Made by a program: the position numbers and the translations under genes. A stretch of 64,000 nt of DNA from Candidatus Cacconaster scatequi. Lineage in GTDB: Bacteria; Bacteroidota; Bacteroidia; Bacteroidales; UBA932. The first letter of the stretch is position 1. Each line of letters opens with the position of its first letter. Shown here in pieces: positions 9,043-19,355 of the stretch. Under the pieces are notes generated by a model, which saw only the letters and a list, made by a program, of their open reading frames with translations, ran no database searches and was not told where the DNA came from. The stretch spans positions 1 through 64,000 of the forward strand of contig JAGHTO010000021.1 in the NCBI GenBank assembly GCA_018065305.1, given 5' to 3'.

Positions 9043-9557
9043 TGCGCAATTACGAATACATAATCGCATCCCTCCCCGACCTTGTCCTCGATTTCAAGGC
9101 AAGGGAATTCGACTTTCCTTCCCTTGTGGAAGAGGTGAAATCCCTCTGCTCTGAAAAGGACTGCGGTCTGATTGACGTTCTTTACAACGGACCGGCTGAC
9201 GACGTAAAATATCCCGGCAGATTCCTGGCGGAATATTTCAGATTCGACAGAGAATTCAGGGAAGCGAAAGTCTCATTTCTTGAAGGGCGTCCCTACGACA
9301 AATCATTTGAACCGGTATTTTCCGAGAAGAACCTGATTGAGAGGGAAAAGAAAATCGACGCGCTTTATTGGCGGAAGATTTCAGAGCCGGTCATATTCGA
9401 TGTCTTCACCTTCGACATTATCCTGAGCATTCTTGCCAAGGCGAAAATTGTCGCAAGATGGAGCGCGCTGGACCAGACTGCGGGCGAAACCCTGTTCAGA
9501 GAACTTGTACGGGAAGTCCGCGGAACATTCAAAGGAGTAAAAATAGATCAACAATAA
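9042..9557 (+). CDS. DUF2764 family V-ATPase-associated protein
   Basis: 171 residues, starting MRNYEYIIASLPDLVLDF, the hallmark opening of DUF2764. Members sit between subunits E and A in the V-ATPase operons of Bacteroidetes, chlamydiae and spirochaetes, where no ordinary subunit C gene is present. A role as a C-like stalk or rotor socket is inferred from operon position. It overlaps ntpE by one base and ends 1 nt before ntpA. Confidence 0.85.
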   Translation: MRNYEYIIASLPDLVLDFKAREFDFPSLVEEVKSLCSEKDCGLIDVLYNGPADDVKYPGRFLAEYFRFDREFREAKVSFLEGRPYDKSFEPVFSEKNLIEREKKIDALYWRKISEPVIFDVFTFDIILSILAKAKIVARWSALDQTAGETLFRELVREVRGTFKGVKIDQQ

Positions 9558-9558
9558 T

Positions 9559-11307
9559 ATGAAAACCACAGGTATTGTCACAGGCATAATTTCAAATCTC
9601 GTCACTGTCAGGGTTGACGGACACGTCTCCCAGAACGAAATCTGTTATATTGACATCGACGGTACAAAACTTATGGCCGAGGTCATCAAGGTTACCGGAA
9701 AGAATGCCTTTGTACAGGTTTATGAAAGCACGAGAGGTCTGAAACAGGGCAACACTGTCGAATTCGACGGCCATATGCTGGAGGCCACCCTCGGCCCCGG
9801 CCTGCTCTCGAGCTGTTACGACGGACTGCAGAACAATCTGACCACAATGGAAGGCGTTTTCCTCAAGAGAGGTGAATATACGGCTCCTCTTGACCACGAC
9901 AAATTGTGGCATTTCACACCGATTGCGAAACCGGGTGACAAGGTCAGCGCAGCCTGCTGGCTCGGAGAAGTGAAGGAAGGCTGGCTCTCTCACAAGATTA
10001 TGGTTCCCTTCTCCTTCAAGGGGGAATACACGGTCGAATCGGTCTCACCCGAAGGGGATTATAAAATTGACGACAAGATGGCCGTCCTGATTGACGGACA
10101 GAGTGAAAAGCACGATGTCACAATGGTCCAGAAGTGGCCTGTCAAGATTGCAATCGGAGGCTATGTCGAAAAACCTCGCCCCTACCGCATAATGGAAACC
10201 GGTGTAAGGGTGATAGACACTTTCAACCCCATCGCCGAAGGTGGTACGGGCTTCATTCCCGGACCTTTCGGATGCGGAAAGACAGTGCTCCAGCACGCCA
10301 TAGCAAAGCAGGGCGATGCCGAGATAATAGTTATGGCGGCCTGCGGCGAACGTGCCAACGAGGTGGTTGAAATCTTCACCGAATTCCCCGAACTGATAGA
10401 TCCCCATACAGGACGCAAGCTGATGGAACGTACCACCATCATCTGCAACACTTCCAATATGCCTGTCGCGGCGCGCGAGGCTTCCGTCTACACCGCTATG
10501 ACAATTTGCGAGTACTACCGCGCGATGGGTATGAAAGCGCTGCTTCTTGCTGACTCCACCTCCCGCTGGGCACAGGCTCTGCGTGAGATGAGCAACCGTA
10601 TGGAGGAACTTCCGGGAGCCGACGCATTCCCCGTCGACCTTTCGGCAATCATCTCAAACTTCTATTCACGCGCCGGTATCGTGAAGCTCAAGAACGGTCA
10701 GACCGGTTCGGTCACCTTCATCGGAACCGTCTCTCCTGCTGGAGGAAACCTGAAGGAGCCCGTGACCGAGTCAACCAAAAAGGCCGCCCGTTGTTTCTAT
10801 GCTCTGGAGCAGAACCGTGCCGACCAGAAACGCTACCCTGCCGTCAACCCGGTGGATTCCTATTCGAAATATCTGGAATACCATGAGGTTGTGGAATTCC
10901 TGAATGCAAAGATCAGCAGGGACTGGGTTGCCAACGTCGCAAAGGCCAAGAACCTGGTCAGAAGAGGAAAGGAAGTGGCGGAGCAGATCAATATCCTCGG
11001 TGACGACGGCGTTCCCGTAAGTTACCACGAGCAGTTCTGGAAAAGCGAACTCATCGACTTCGTGATTCTCCAGCAGGATGCATTCGACAAGATAGATGCA
11101 ATAACCCCGCTTGAAAGGCAACGTTATATGCTTGAACTCGTATTGAAGGTATGCGACGCAACCTTCGATTTCGACGATTTCGACCAGTGCAGGTCAACAT
11201 ACAAGAATCTGATAAACACGTTCAGACAGATGAACTATTCCGAATTCAACAGCGGGAAGTTCAACGGTTATCTCGAACAGATAAATAAAATCATCTCCAA
11301 TGAGTAG
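9559..11307 (+). CDS. ntpA: V-type ATP synthase catalytic subunit A
   Basis: 582 residues. It carries Walker A GPFGCGKT, the A-subunit non-homologous region and the catalytic GERANEVVE region. It hydrolyses or makes ATP in the A3B3 head. GPFGCGKT differs by one residue from the GPFGSGKT that is common in the family. Its 3' end overlaps ntpB by 8 nt, suggesting coupled translation and near-stoichiometric A and B. Confidence 0.98.
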   Translation: MKTTGIVTGIISNLVTVRVDGHVSQNEICYIDIDGTKLMAEVIKVTGKNAFVQVYESTRGLKQGNTVEFDGHMLEATLGPGLLSSCYDGLQNNLTTMEGVFLKRGEYTAPLDHDKLWHFTPIAKPGDKVSAACWLGEVKEGWLSHKIMVPFSFKGEYTVESVSPEGDYKIDDKMAVLIDGQSEKHDVTMVQKWPVKIAIGGYVEKPRPYRIMETGVRVIDTFNPIAEGGTGFIPGPFGCGKTVLQHAIAKQGDAEIIVMAACGERANEVVEIFTEFPELIDPHTGRKLMERTTIICNTSNMPVAAREASVYTAMTICEYYRAMGMKALLLADSTSRWAQALREMSNRMEELPGADAFPVDLSAIISNFYSRAGIVKLKNGQTGSVTFIGTVSPAGGNLKEPVTESTKKAARCFYALEQNRADQKRYPAVNPVDSYSKYLEYHEVVEFLNAKISRDWVANVAKAKNLVRRGKEVAEQINILGDDGVPVSYHEQFWKSELIDFVILQQDAFDKIDAITPLERQRYMLELVLKVCDATFDFDDFDQCRSTYKNLINTFRQMNYSEFNSGKFNGYLEQINKIISNE

Positions 11308-12628
11308 CAGGGCATTTCAAAGAATATACACTGAGCTTGAGGCTATTACCAAAGCTACAGTGACATTGAGGGCGCAAGGCGTCAGCAATGACGAACTGGC
11401 AACAGTTGACGGACGTCTGGCACAGGTGGTGAAGATCAAGGGAGATCTTGTCACCTTGCAGATATTCTCCGGAACCGAGGGCATACCCACGAATGCCGAC
11501 GTGCTCTTCTTCGGCAAAGCTCCCTCCCTGAACGTGAGCGAGAGCCTTTCCGGCAGATTTTTCAACGCTTACGGCGAGCCCATAGACGGCGGCCCGGCGG
11601 TTGAAGGTGAGGCAAGACAGATCGGCGGACCTTCCGTCAACCCGTACAAACGCCGCCAGCCATCAGAGCTCATACCTACCGGTATTGCCGGTATCGACCT
11701 GAACAACACCCTTGTCAGCGGACAGAAGATTCCTTTCTTCGCCGATCCTGACCAGCCTTACAACCAGGTGATGGCCCAGGTCGCCTTGAGAGCCGACGTC
11801 GACAAGATCATTCTCGGTGGAATGGGATTGAGCAACGACGATTACCTTTATTTCCGTCACGAATTCGAAAGTGCCGGTGCGCTTGACAAAATCATCAGTT
11901 TCGTCAATACTACGGACCAGCCCCCTGTCGAGAGGTTGCTTATCCCTGATATGGCCCTGACGGCGGCGGAATATTTTGCCGTTGACAAAAATGAAAAGGT
12001 GCTGGTTCTTTTGACGGACATGACACTGTATGCAGACGCTCTGAGTATCGTATCCAACCGTATGGACCAGATTCCTTCAAAGGACTCAATGCCCGGAAGC
12101 TTGTACAGCGACCTTGCAAAGATTTATGAGAAGGCTGTACAGTTGCCCGACGGAGGTTCCATCACCATCATTGCCGTGACAACCCTCAATGACGGCGACA
12201 TCACCCACGCCATCCCTGACAACACCGGGTATATAACCGAGGGGCAATTGTTCCTCAGGGCGGATACCGATACCGGAAAGACAATCATCGACCCGTTCCG
12301 CTCCCTGTCCCGACTCAAACAGCTTGTTCAGGGAAAGAAGACCCGAGAGGACCACTCCCAGGTGATGAACGCATCCGTACGTCTTTATGCTGACGCACAG
12401 AATGCCAAGACCAAACTGGAGAACGGTTTCGATTTGAGTGACTACGACAAACGGTGCCTCGAATATGCGAAGGATTACGCTGTGAATATCCTTTCCATTG
12501 ACGTGAACATCTCCATCGAGGAGATGCTCAACACTGCATGGTCTCTGTTCGCCAAGCATTTTGACAGGACAGAAACAGGCATAAAGGAGGCTCTTGTCGA
12601 GAAATACTGGCCGGATGGCTCAAAGTAG
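11300..12628 (+). CDS. ntpB: V-type ATP synthase subunit B
   Basis: 442 residues, of typical length. It aligns with the non-catalytic nucleotide-binding B subunit: GRFFNAYGEPIDGGP, PYNQVMAQVA where the A subunit has its P-loop, and SMPGSLYSDLAKIYEKA. It lacks a Walker A lysine motif, as expected for B. It alternates with A in the V1 ring. Confidence 0.97.
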   Translation: MSSRAFQRIYTELEAITKATVTLRAQGVSNDELATVDGRLAQVVKIKGDLVTLQIFSGTEGIPTNADVLFFGKAPSLNVSESLSGRFFNAYGEPIDGGPAVEGEARQIGGPSVNPYKRRQPSELIPTGIAGIDLNNTLVSGQKIPFFADPDQPYNQVMAQVALRADVDKIILGGMGLSNDDYLYFRHEFESAGALDKIISFVNTTDQPPVERLLIPDMALTAAEYFAVDKNEKVLVLLTDMTLYADALSIVSNRMDQIPSKDSMPGSLYSDLAKIYEKAVQLPDGGSITIIAVTTLNDGDITHAIPDNTGYITEGQLFLRADTDTGKTIIDPFRSLSRLKQLVQGKKTREDHSQVMNASVRLYADAQNAKTKLENGFDLSDYDKRCLEYAKDYAVNILSIDVNISIEEMLNTAWSLFAKHFDRTETGIKEALVEKYWPDGSK

Positions 12629-12639
12629 ACCGCTGAATA

Positions 12640-13248
12640 ATGGCTATTAAGTTCCAATATAACAAAACGTCTCTGACAAACCTTGGCAAACAGCTGAAGG
12701 TCAGGCAGAAGGCCCTCCCTACCCTGAAAAGCAAGGAGTCCGCTCTGCGTGCCAGCGTGATAACTGCCAAGTCTGAATCCGCCAGATTGCTCAGAGAACT
12801 TGAAACAGCCATAAAGGATTATGAATATCTTTCAAGGCTGTGGAATGAGTTCGACGCAGGCCTCATCAGCGTCAAGGACGTCGAATTGGATGTTGTCAAG
12901 GTCGCCGGAGTCAGGACTCCCGAACTCAGGAATGTCATCTATGACGTCGTCCCTTTCGACAAGGCCGCGAAGCCGATGTGGTACTCCGACGGTGTGGAGA
13001 TTCTGAAGAAACTCGCCCAGTTGGGCATCGAGTCGGAAGTGTTCGTCGAGAAGAGCAGGATTCTTGAATTCCAGCGGAAAAAGACGACCCAGAAGGTGAA
13101 TCTGTATGAAAAAGTCCAGATTCCCGGTTATCAGGAGGCGATTCGTAAAATCAAACGTTTCATGGAAGATGAGGAGAATCTGTCCAAAGCATCGCAGAAG
13201 ATAGTCAAGACCCGTCATTCTCAGGAAGAAGAGGAGGAAAGCCTATGA
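12640..13248 (+). CDS. ntpD: V-type ATP synthase subunit D
   Basis: 202 residues. Long N- and C-terminal helices (KFQYNKTSLTNLGKQLKVRQKALPTLKSK and the Lys/Glu-rich end) form the antiparallel coiled coil of the central rotor shaft. It follows ntpB by 11 nt and overlaps ntpI by 4 nt. The usual partner subunit F is not recognisable in this operon. Confidence 0.93.
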   Translation: MAIKFQYNKTSLTNLGKQLKVRQKALPTLKSKESALRASVITAKSESARLLRELETAIKDYEYLSRLWNEFDAGLISVKDVELDVVKVAGVRTPELRNVIYDVVPFDKAAKPMWYSDGVEILKKLAQLGIESEVFVEKSRILEFQRKKTTQKVNLYEKVQIPGYQEAIRKIKRFMEDEENLSKASQKIVKTRHSQEEEEESL

Positions 13249-15002
13249 TAGAGAAAATGACCAAATATTCGTTCGTCCTCCTTCACGGTTGCGTGAATGA
13301 CTTCCTGACATCCCTGAAAGAGATAGGAATGATGGACATAGTCCGCTCGTCCAAACCCGTGGATGAAGTCTCTGCCGGGATGCTTGCCGAAATCAACTCC
13401 TTGAAAAGGCAGATTGAACGGATATCGGACGATGACTATTCCCGTGACGAAACATTCAATTCACTCTCGTCCAGGCTGGCTGAGGAAAAGAGGGAACTTC
13501 AGTTGCGCCAACCTTGGGGAGAGTTTTCTTGCGATGATATCAAGCGACTGGAGTCCAACGGTTTGACTCTGTCTTATTATAGGATTGCTTCAAAACGTTT
13601 CGACCCGTCATTCACAGAACGGTATCCGATTGAAGTCATCAGTGAAGAGAACAAATACATCTATTTCGTAACCGTATCGGATTCCGGAAAGGTATCCGTC
13701 CCCGGCTCCGAAGAATGTGCCGTCCCCCAGGGGCCTGCATCGGAGACACTCCGGTCAATCGGTGAAATTCAATCGGAACTGGATGCCAGAATCAGGACGC
13801 TGTCAAAGGAGAAAGAGAACATTCCCGCTCTGAATTCAAAACTTTCCAATCTGGAATCGTCACTTCAGATATATCTGGCAAAATGCACGGCGCAGCCCGC
13901 CGCCGAGGATGTGATAGAGACTTTCGTGGGGTTCGCCCCCACCTCCGCGGATGGGAAAGTCCAGGATGCGTTGAACGGGATGGACGTGTTCTATTTCAAC
14001 GAGCCGGCGAAGGCTGAGGACAATCCTCCCATCAAATTGAAGAACAACTGGTTTGCACGGAATTTTGAGACTCTCACCGGAATGTACGGCATGCCGGTAT
14101 ATGACGAGTTCGACCCTACCCCGGTCCTCGCACCGTTCTTCCTGCTGTTCTGGGCATTCTGTATGGGAGACGCCGGATACGGTCTGGCGCTCATAGGCGT
14201 CGGTTTCCTGCTGAAAAAAGTGGATATTCTTGGCCTGAAGGAGCATTGGAGACTGGTCGTGACCCTGGGTGTCGGAGCCACCGTGATCGGTTTCTTCCTC
14301 GGCACCTTTATGGGAATACCTCTGGCTGAAGTCTCCTGGATTCCCCAGAATGTCAGGAATCTGATGCTGGCCGGAAAACTGGAGTTCGGATCTTCATCAT
14401 ACGATGTGGCTATGGTTGCCGCACTTGCTGTCGGAGTTTTCCATATCTGCCTTGCGATGGTAATCAAAGCCATCGGACTGACGAAGAGATTCGGATTCAA
14501 GGAATCGATAAGCACCTGGGGATGGATAACCCTCATCGTCGGTGGCCTGCTTGTCGCAGCCGGTGCACTTACAAGCATTCTTGATGCATCCGTCACGAAA
14601 ATTGCGGTAATCATCATAGGTATAGTCTCTTTCTTAGGCATATTCGTATTCAACAAACCGGGCCGCAATCCCCTCTTGAATATCGGTGCCGGTCTGTGGG
14701 ATACCTACGGTATGGTGACAGGCCTTATGGGAGATGTCCTGAGTTATATCAGGCTTTATGCTCTCGGTCTTGCGGGCGGTATGCTCGGAGGCGCCTTCAA
14801 TGATTTGGCTGTGATGACTTTGGGTGACAATCCCACCTGGCATTGGATTCCCTTCCTGCTCATTGCGCTTCTCGGTCATACGCTGAATTTTGCGATGAGC
14901 TGTCTGGGTGCGTTCGTCCACCCTCTCCGTCTGACTTTCGTGGAATATTTCAAGAACAGCGGATATGAGGGGAAAGGCACGGAATATAATCCTCTTGGAT
15001 AA
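13245..15002 (+). CDS. ntpI: V-type ATP synthase subunit I (a-subunit)
   Basis: 585 residues: a cytoplasmic N-terminal half with coiled coils (to about residue 280), then a C-terminal membrane half of about seven or eight helices. It includes FWAFCMGDAGYGL and GDVLSYIRLYALGLAGGMLG, which carries the conserved arginine facing the rotor ring. It forms the ion half-channels and anchors the stator. Slightly shorter than many homologues (about 600-660 residues). Confidence 0.95.
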   Translation: MIEKMTKYSFVLLHGCVNDFLTSLKEIGMMDIVRSSKPVDEVSAGMLAEINSLKRQIERISDDDYSRDETFNSLSSRLAEEKRELQLRQPWGEFSCDDIKRLESNGLTLSYYRIASKRFDPSFTERYPIEVISEENKYIYFVTVSDSGKVSVPGSEECAVPQGPASETLRSIGEIQSELDARIRTLSKEKENIPALNSKLSNLESSLQIYLAKCTAQPAAEDVIETFVGFAPTSADGKVQDALNGMDVFYFNEPAKAEDNPPIKLKNNWFARNFETLTGMYGMPVYDEFDPTPVLAPFFLLFWAFCMGDAGYGLALIGVGFLLKKVDILGLKEHWRLVVTLGVGATVIGFFLGTFMGIPLAEVSWIPQNVRNLMLAGKLEFGSSSYDVAMVAALAVGVFHICLAMVIKAIGLTKRFGFKESISTWGWITLIVGGLLVAAGALTSILDASVTKIAVIIIGIVSFLGIFVFNKPGRNPLLNIGAGLWDTYGMVTGLMGDVLSYIRLYALGLAGGMLGGAFNDLAVMTLGDNPTWHWIPFLLIALLGHTLNFAMSCLGAFVHPLRLTFVEYFKNSGYEGKGTEYNPLG

Positions 15003-15025
15003 AGTAATTAAATAATAATCAATAA

Positions 15026-15466
<441 letters not shown>

Positions 15467-15477
15467 TTTCATTTCCT

Positions 15478-17130
15478 ATGTCAAACTATCTTGATGTAGC
15501 AAAATCCTGGTTGAAGGATAGCTTTGACGAGCAGACAAGAACTGAGGTCAAGGCGATGATTGACGGTGACCCCAAGCTCCTTGAGGATGCATTCTACCGC
15601 ACCCTTGAATTCGGAACAGGAGGTCTCCGCGGGATTATGGGTGCCGGAACTAACCGGATGAACCGGTATACGGTCGGAATGGCCACTCAGGGACTCGCGA
15701 ACTATCTCAAGCAATGCTTTAAAGGCGAAGAGATATCTGTCGTAATCTCATACGATTGCAGAAACAACAGCCGCTATTTTGCCGAGATTACATCAAAGGT
15801 TCTGATTGCCAACGGCATCAAAGTTTATCTTTTTGACGGCATCAGGCCGACACCCGAACTGAGCTTTGCAATCCGCCACCTGAAATGCAACAGTGGCGTT
15901 ATGGTGACGGCATCACACAATCCCAAGGAATACAACGGATACAAGGTGTTCTGGTCGGACGGTGGACAGATTGTGGAACCTCACGACGTGAACATCGTGG
16001 GTGAGGTCAATAAAATCACCGATCCCCAGCAGGTCCTCATCAGCGAGGACGGGAATCCCCAGATAATCGGCTCAGAGGTGGACGAGGCATATCTTGACAG
16101 CGTGCTGACCTCTTTGGTCTCACCTGCGTCAATAGCGCGCCACAGCGATTTGAAGATTGCCTACACTCCCCTGCACGGAACAGGTGTACGGCTTGTTCCC
16201 GAGGCTCTTGGAAGAATCGGATTCAAGAATGTCTTCAAGGTGGCCGAACAGGAAGTGAATGACGGCAATTTCCCTACCGTCGTATCCCCTAATCCAGAGG
16301 AACCCACCGCAATGAAGATGGTTATGGAGCTCGCGGACAAGGTTGGCGCTGATATCGCGCTCGGGACAGACCCTGACGCTGACCGTGTCGGATGTGCAGT
16401 CAGAGGCGGCGACGGCTCTCTCGTGCTTCTCAACGGCAATCAGACAGCTGCTCTGATCACGAATTATATGCTCACACGCTGGGCTGAGGAAAGACGTCTC
16501 GACGGCAACCAATATGTCATCAAGACAATTGTCACAACTGAACTTATGACGGCCATCTGCAACAAGTACAATGTCCGGATCTATGACGTTCTCACCGGTT
16601 TCAAGAACATTGCATCGGTGATGCACGCCAACGAAGGCAGCAGTTATTTCATCTGCGGAGGTGAGGAAAGCAACGGCTTCAATGCCGGAGAGTTCGTCCG
16701 TGACAAGGACAGCATCATCACCTGCTCCCTCCTGTGCGAGTGTGCGGCATGGTGTGCCGACAGGGGCAAGTCCCTGTACGACTATCTGCAGGAAACATAC
16801 GCTGAATACGGACTGTACTGCGAAAAAGGCGTTTCTATAACGAGGAAAGGCAAGGACGGACTTGCTGAAATCGCTGCAATGATGGCGAGATACCGTGCCG
16901 ATCCCCCGAAGGAACTGGCCGGTTCGAAGGTCGTCAAGCTCATCGACTATACCTTCCCGGAGAAGACGGGCCTTCCCTATTCCAACGTTCTGCAGTTCTT
17001 CAGCGAGGACGGATGCAAGGTTACTGTCCGGCCTTCCGGCACCGAACCGAAAATCAAATACTATTTCGCCACACACGGCGACAATGCAAAAGCCAAGGTG
17101 GAGGAACTTTTCGAACAGTTCAAAAGTTAG
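15478..17130 (+). CDS. Phosphohexomutase (phosphoglucomutase/phosphomannomutase family)
   Basis: 550 residues. It has the catalytic phosphoserine loop TASHNP (GVMVTASHNPKEYNGYK), the metal loop DPDADR, the sugar-binding loop GGEESNGF and the phosphate-binding loop RPSGTEPKIK near the end. It interconverts hexose 1- and 6-phosphates; the long PgcA-like form usually acts on glucose phosphates. It starts 12 nt after ntpK and may be read with the V-ATPase operon. Its last 4 nt overlap the convergent gene end at 17127. Confidence 0.95.
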   Translation: MSNYLDVAKSWLKDSFDEQTRTEVKAMIDGDPKLLEDAFYRTLEFGTGGLRGIMGAGTNRMNRYTVGMATQGLANYLKQCFKGEEISVVISYDCRNNSRYFAEITSKVLIANGIKVYLFDGIRPTPELSFAIRHLKCNSGVMVTASHNPKEYNGYKVFWSDGGQIVEPHDVNIVGEVNKITDPQQVLISEDGNPQIIGSEVDEAYLDSVLTSLVSPASIARHSDLKIAYTPLHGTGVRLVPEALGRIGFKNVFKVAEQEVNDGNFPTVVSPNPEEPTAMKMVMELADKVGADIALGTDPDADRVGCAVRGGDGSLVLLNGNQTAALITNYMLTRWAEERRLDGNQYVIKTIVTTELMTAICNKYNVRIYDVLTGFKNIASVMHANEGSSYFICGGEESNGFNAGEFVRDKDSIITCSLLCECAAWCADRGKSLYDYLQETYAEYGLYCEKGVSITRKGKDGLAEIAAMMARYRADPPKELAGSKVVKLIDYTFPEKTGLPYSNVLQFFSEDGCKVTVRPSGTEPKIKYYFATHGDNAKAKVEELFEQFKS

Positions 17131-18185
17131 AAAAGCCACATTGTAACAAAACCCGCCAGAAGAGCTGCCGTGCAATTGATTAACTTCAACCACAGGAAGC
17201 TCTTCTTGCTTTCTGCTATAAGCGGAAGGCAGGCGTGTCCGTCCTGGCTTATGCTGCTGGCCAGAAGGACGGGAAAAGGGACGAGGCCTGCGGCGTAGAG
17301 TGTCACGAATATCAGATGCGGGCCGGATTCCGGTATTATACCGACCAGTGTCGCCAGAATTATCATCCACGCAGTATTGTCGCTTATCCACTTGTCCAGA
17401 TTCAGATATTCAAGGCCGAAATTGATGAGAATCAGGACGCCGAAAGTCCATAGGAAGACTGATGGAAGGTGCTTGACCACAATATGATGCCACAAGTGTT
17501 CGTCCACGAAATGATCTCTTCCCCAAATGAGTACGGCCAGCACGATGAGGCTCAATCCTCCGAAAAGCCAGTTCATCCACTCTTCACTCAGAAGGTTGAT
17601 GCCACCCTGCAGATGGTGATGCGCTTCTTCCGCGTGTTCGTGATCGAGATGTCCTGTCAGCAGCGCTGCGATGAATACGGTTACCCCGAGGAACATTATG
17701 GCGCGCTTCCAGGAAAGATGCCTTGACGCTTTTCCATCTGAATGATTGTCTTCTGCGTGTATCCGGTACTGCTCCTCACAGATGGACTTTGTCCCCGAAG
17801 GCTTGTACACGCAGTCGACCAGAAGTCCGACTGCGACTGCTATTGCAAACAGAACCAGAAAAATCCACAAAGCCTTGTCCGGAACCGTCGCAAGCAGCAC
17901 GAAAGACTCGTCACCTGAGGTGGCTATTGCCATTGCCACAAGTGCCCCGAAACTGATTATGCCGTGAGTATAGAGAGATACGGATGCAAAACCTCCCATA
18001 CATCCGGGAATGATTCCGAGGAACGCGGAAATGACGACCTGACCTATGCGGCTGCGTCTCAGCCCCTTGAAAAAATCGCCTTTGGATTCGATGTTCATAG
18101 ACTCGATGAGCATCATCATCACCACCACCAGTCCCGTTATCAGGATGGAATTCCTCAGTGCATCTGCAAATATTTCCAGAACCAT
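17127..18185 (-). CDS. Putative 10-TM heavy-metal/manganese exporter (ArsP_2-type)
   Basis: 352 residues from the ATG at 18185 (upstream in-frame TTG at 18194). It shows about ten hydrophobic segments in two similar halves. Each half contains a GxxPxxG-type motif: FLGIIPGCMGG, then ATSGDESFVLLA in the first half; TLVGIIPESGPHL, then SISQDGHACLP in the second. A central loop is rich in histidine (HAEDNHSD, HLDHEHAEEAHHHLQGG), as in metal transporters. Pfam PF11449 is the likely family, annotated as a putative manganese transporter. Metal identity is inferred. Confidence 0.8.
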   Translation of the reverse strand: MVLEIFADALRNSILITGLVVVMMMLIESMNIESKGDFFKGLRRSRIGQVVISAFLGIIPGCMGGFASVSLYTHGIISFGALVAMAIATSGDESFVLLATVPDKALWIFLVLFAIAVAVGLLVDCVYKPSGTKSICEEQYRIHAEDNHSDGKASRHLSWKRAIMFLGVTVFIAALLTGHLDHEHAEEAHHHLQGGINLLSEEWMNWLFGGLSLIVLAVLIWGRDHFVDEHLWHHIVVKHLPSVFLWTFGVLILINFGLEYLNLDKWISDNTAWMIILATLVGIIPESGPHLIFVTLYAAGLVPFPVLLASSISQDGHACLPLIAESKKSFLWLKLINCTAALLAGFVTMWLF

Positions 18186-18202
18186 TCTATTCAAAATTTC
18201 GG

Positions 18203-18239
18203 CAAAGATAGTCAGAATATGTGTTTTTTAGTATATTTG
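18203..18239. promoter_or_regulatory. Divergent promoters between metal exporter and YtxH-like gene
   Basis: The minus strand carries TATCTTTG (18210 to 18203) for the exporter and the plus strand carries TATATTTG (18232-18239) for the gene at 18264. Both are full TAnnTTTG matches, with leaders of about 14-20 nt. Confidence 0.6.
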
Positions 18240-18263
18240 CAGAAACAACTATCATTTGAGACC

Positions 18264-18461
18264 ATGGCAAAAGGATCATTTTTCACTTTCGTAGCCGGTG
18301 CTGCAATCGGTGCCGCCGCTGTATTTCTGACTTTGACCAAGGAAGGCGAACAGTTTGTCAAAGAGAGCAAGAAGGTTCTTGACAAATACTCTTCCGATTT
18401 GAAAGAGAAATTCAATTGTGAAGGTTTCTGCGAAGAATCCGACAGCAATTCAGAAAATTAA
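18264..18461 (+). CDS. YtxH-like small envelope protein
   Basis: 65 residues, starting MAKGSFFTFVAGAAIGAAAVFLTLT: one N-terminal membrane helix with a glycine-rich face, then a charged helical tail (EGEQFVKESKKVLDKYSSDLKEK) ending in a Cys- and acid-rich stretch. This is the layout of YtxH-domain proteins, whose role is poorly known and often stress-linked. Followed after 14 nt by the holin-like gene, so the two form a pair. Confidence 0.7.
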   Translation: MAKGSFFTFVAGAAIGAAAVFLTLTKEGEQFVKESKKVLDKYSSDLKEKFNCEGFCEESDSNSEN

Positions 18462-18475
18462 TTACATTTTTCCAG

Positions 18476-19027
18476 ATGTCAGCTTCGCACAAGGATAATT
18501 CCAAGAACGCAAGGGATACCTTTCCGAGTTTAAGACGTTTCATCGAATACAAGCTTGAGGAGAGGAAACTCAAGTCGGTCAGCGGCCTGTCGTTTTCATT
18601 TTCAGTGCTACTGTCTGTCCTCATTGCCGTCATCCTTGTCCTGAACGCCGTCCTTCTTGTTTCGATAGCCCTTATGTACTGGCTGGACAAGATTTGGGGC
18701 GCGCCCTGGGGTGTCGTTACCGTAGCAGGCGGACTCGTACTGGTGGCCCTAATATTTTTTCTCTTCCGCAAGACTCTCTTCAGAAGTTCTTTCAAGAAAC
18801 TTCTGGCCAATACGCTGAAGGTCGAGTCGCAGGATATTGAGAGCGACATCAAGGAGGCCTCCTACTATGCCGATATTGAACAGGAGAGAATTTCCAAGCC
18901 GGTACGCCAGATTACCAGGTTTCTGAACAACTCGCGCAATCTGATAGGCCTTGCGGCAACGACGGCGACCGTTCTAGGGACGATAACACAATTCGTAAGG
19001 ATGTTCAATAAAAAATCCAAGGCCTGA
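18476..19027 (+). CDS. Holin-X/YqjE-like membrane protein
   Basis: 183 residues: a charged N-terminal helix (RRFIEYKLEERKLKSVSG), two adjacent membrane helices at about 38-65 and 75-100, then a basic tail and a further helical region. The build is like putative Actinobacterial Holin-X/YqjE family proteins, which in non-phage contexts are general membrane proteins paired with YtxH-like proteins. No phage genes are nearby. The stop codon lies inside a bidirectional terminator. Confidence 0.65.
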   Translation: MSASHKDNSKNARDTFPSLRRFIEYKLEERKLKSVSGLSFSFSVLLSVLIAVILVLNAVLLVSIALMYWLDKIWGAPWGVVTVAGGLVLVALIFFLFRKTLFRSSFKKLLANTLKVESQDIESDIKEASYYADIEQERISKPVRQITRFLNNSRNLIGLAATTATVLGTITQFVRMFNKKSKA

Positions 19028-19041
19028 AACCTTGGATTTTT
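19011..19041. terminator. Bidirectional terminator between convergent genes
   Basis: AAAAATCCAAGG and CCTTGGATTTTT form a perfect 12-bp stem around a 7-nt loop, with A-rich and T-rich ends, so it can stop transcription from both sides. It overlaps the stop codons of both flanking genes. Confidence 0.85.
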
Positions 19042-19355
19042 CATTGAAGTATCACCTTTTCGACATAGGGCCCTTGCAGCAGACTGTTCAGCCTTTCCGG
19101 AAGATTTCCGGCACTGAATCTCAACTGGCTCCTTATGACGGATGATGACATCCTGCAGGTCAGCACCTTGTCCTTATAGAATCTGTTTGTCGTAAGACTT
19201 CGTATCTCGCTATATGATTTTCCCGGAAGGAGCGAAGCCATCAGCAGGTCCCAGGCCTCGAAAATCCTCACGCGGAGCAGACCATCCTCAAGTCTGTCCT
19301 CTTTGATGTATTCCTGAATCACATCAGCAATGAGTTTGGAACTCTGCCTGTTCAT
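19041..19355 (-). CDS. dciA: DciA/DUF721-type protein
   Basis: 104 residues, starting MNRQSSKLIADVIQEYIKE, with the DUF721 pattern (WDLLM..., YKDKVLTCRMSSSVIRSQLRF). DUF721 proteins of the DciA type load replicative helicase DnaB in bacteria without DnaC. The start codon overlaps the recF stop (ATGA at 19352-19355), the usual recF-dciA pairing in Bacteroidetes. Confidence 0.85.
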   Translation of the reverse strand: MNRQSSKLIADVIQEYIKEDRLEDGLLRVRIFEAWDLLMASLLPGKSYSEIRSLTTNRFYKDKVLTCRMSSSVIRSQLRFSAGNLPERLNSLLQGPYVEKVILQ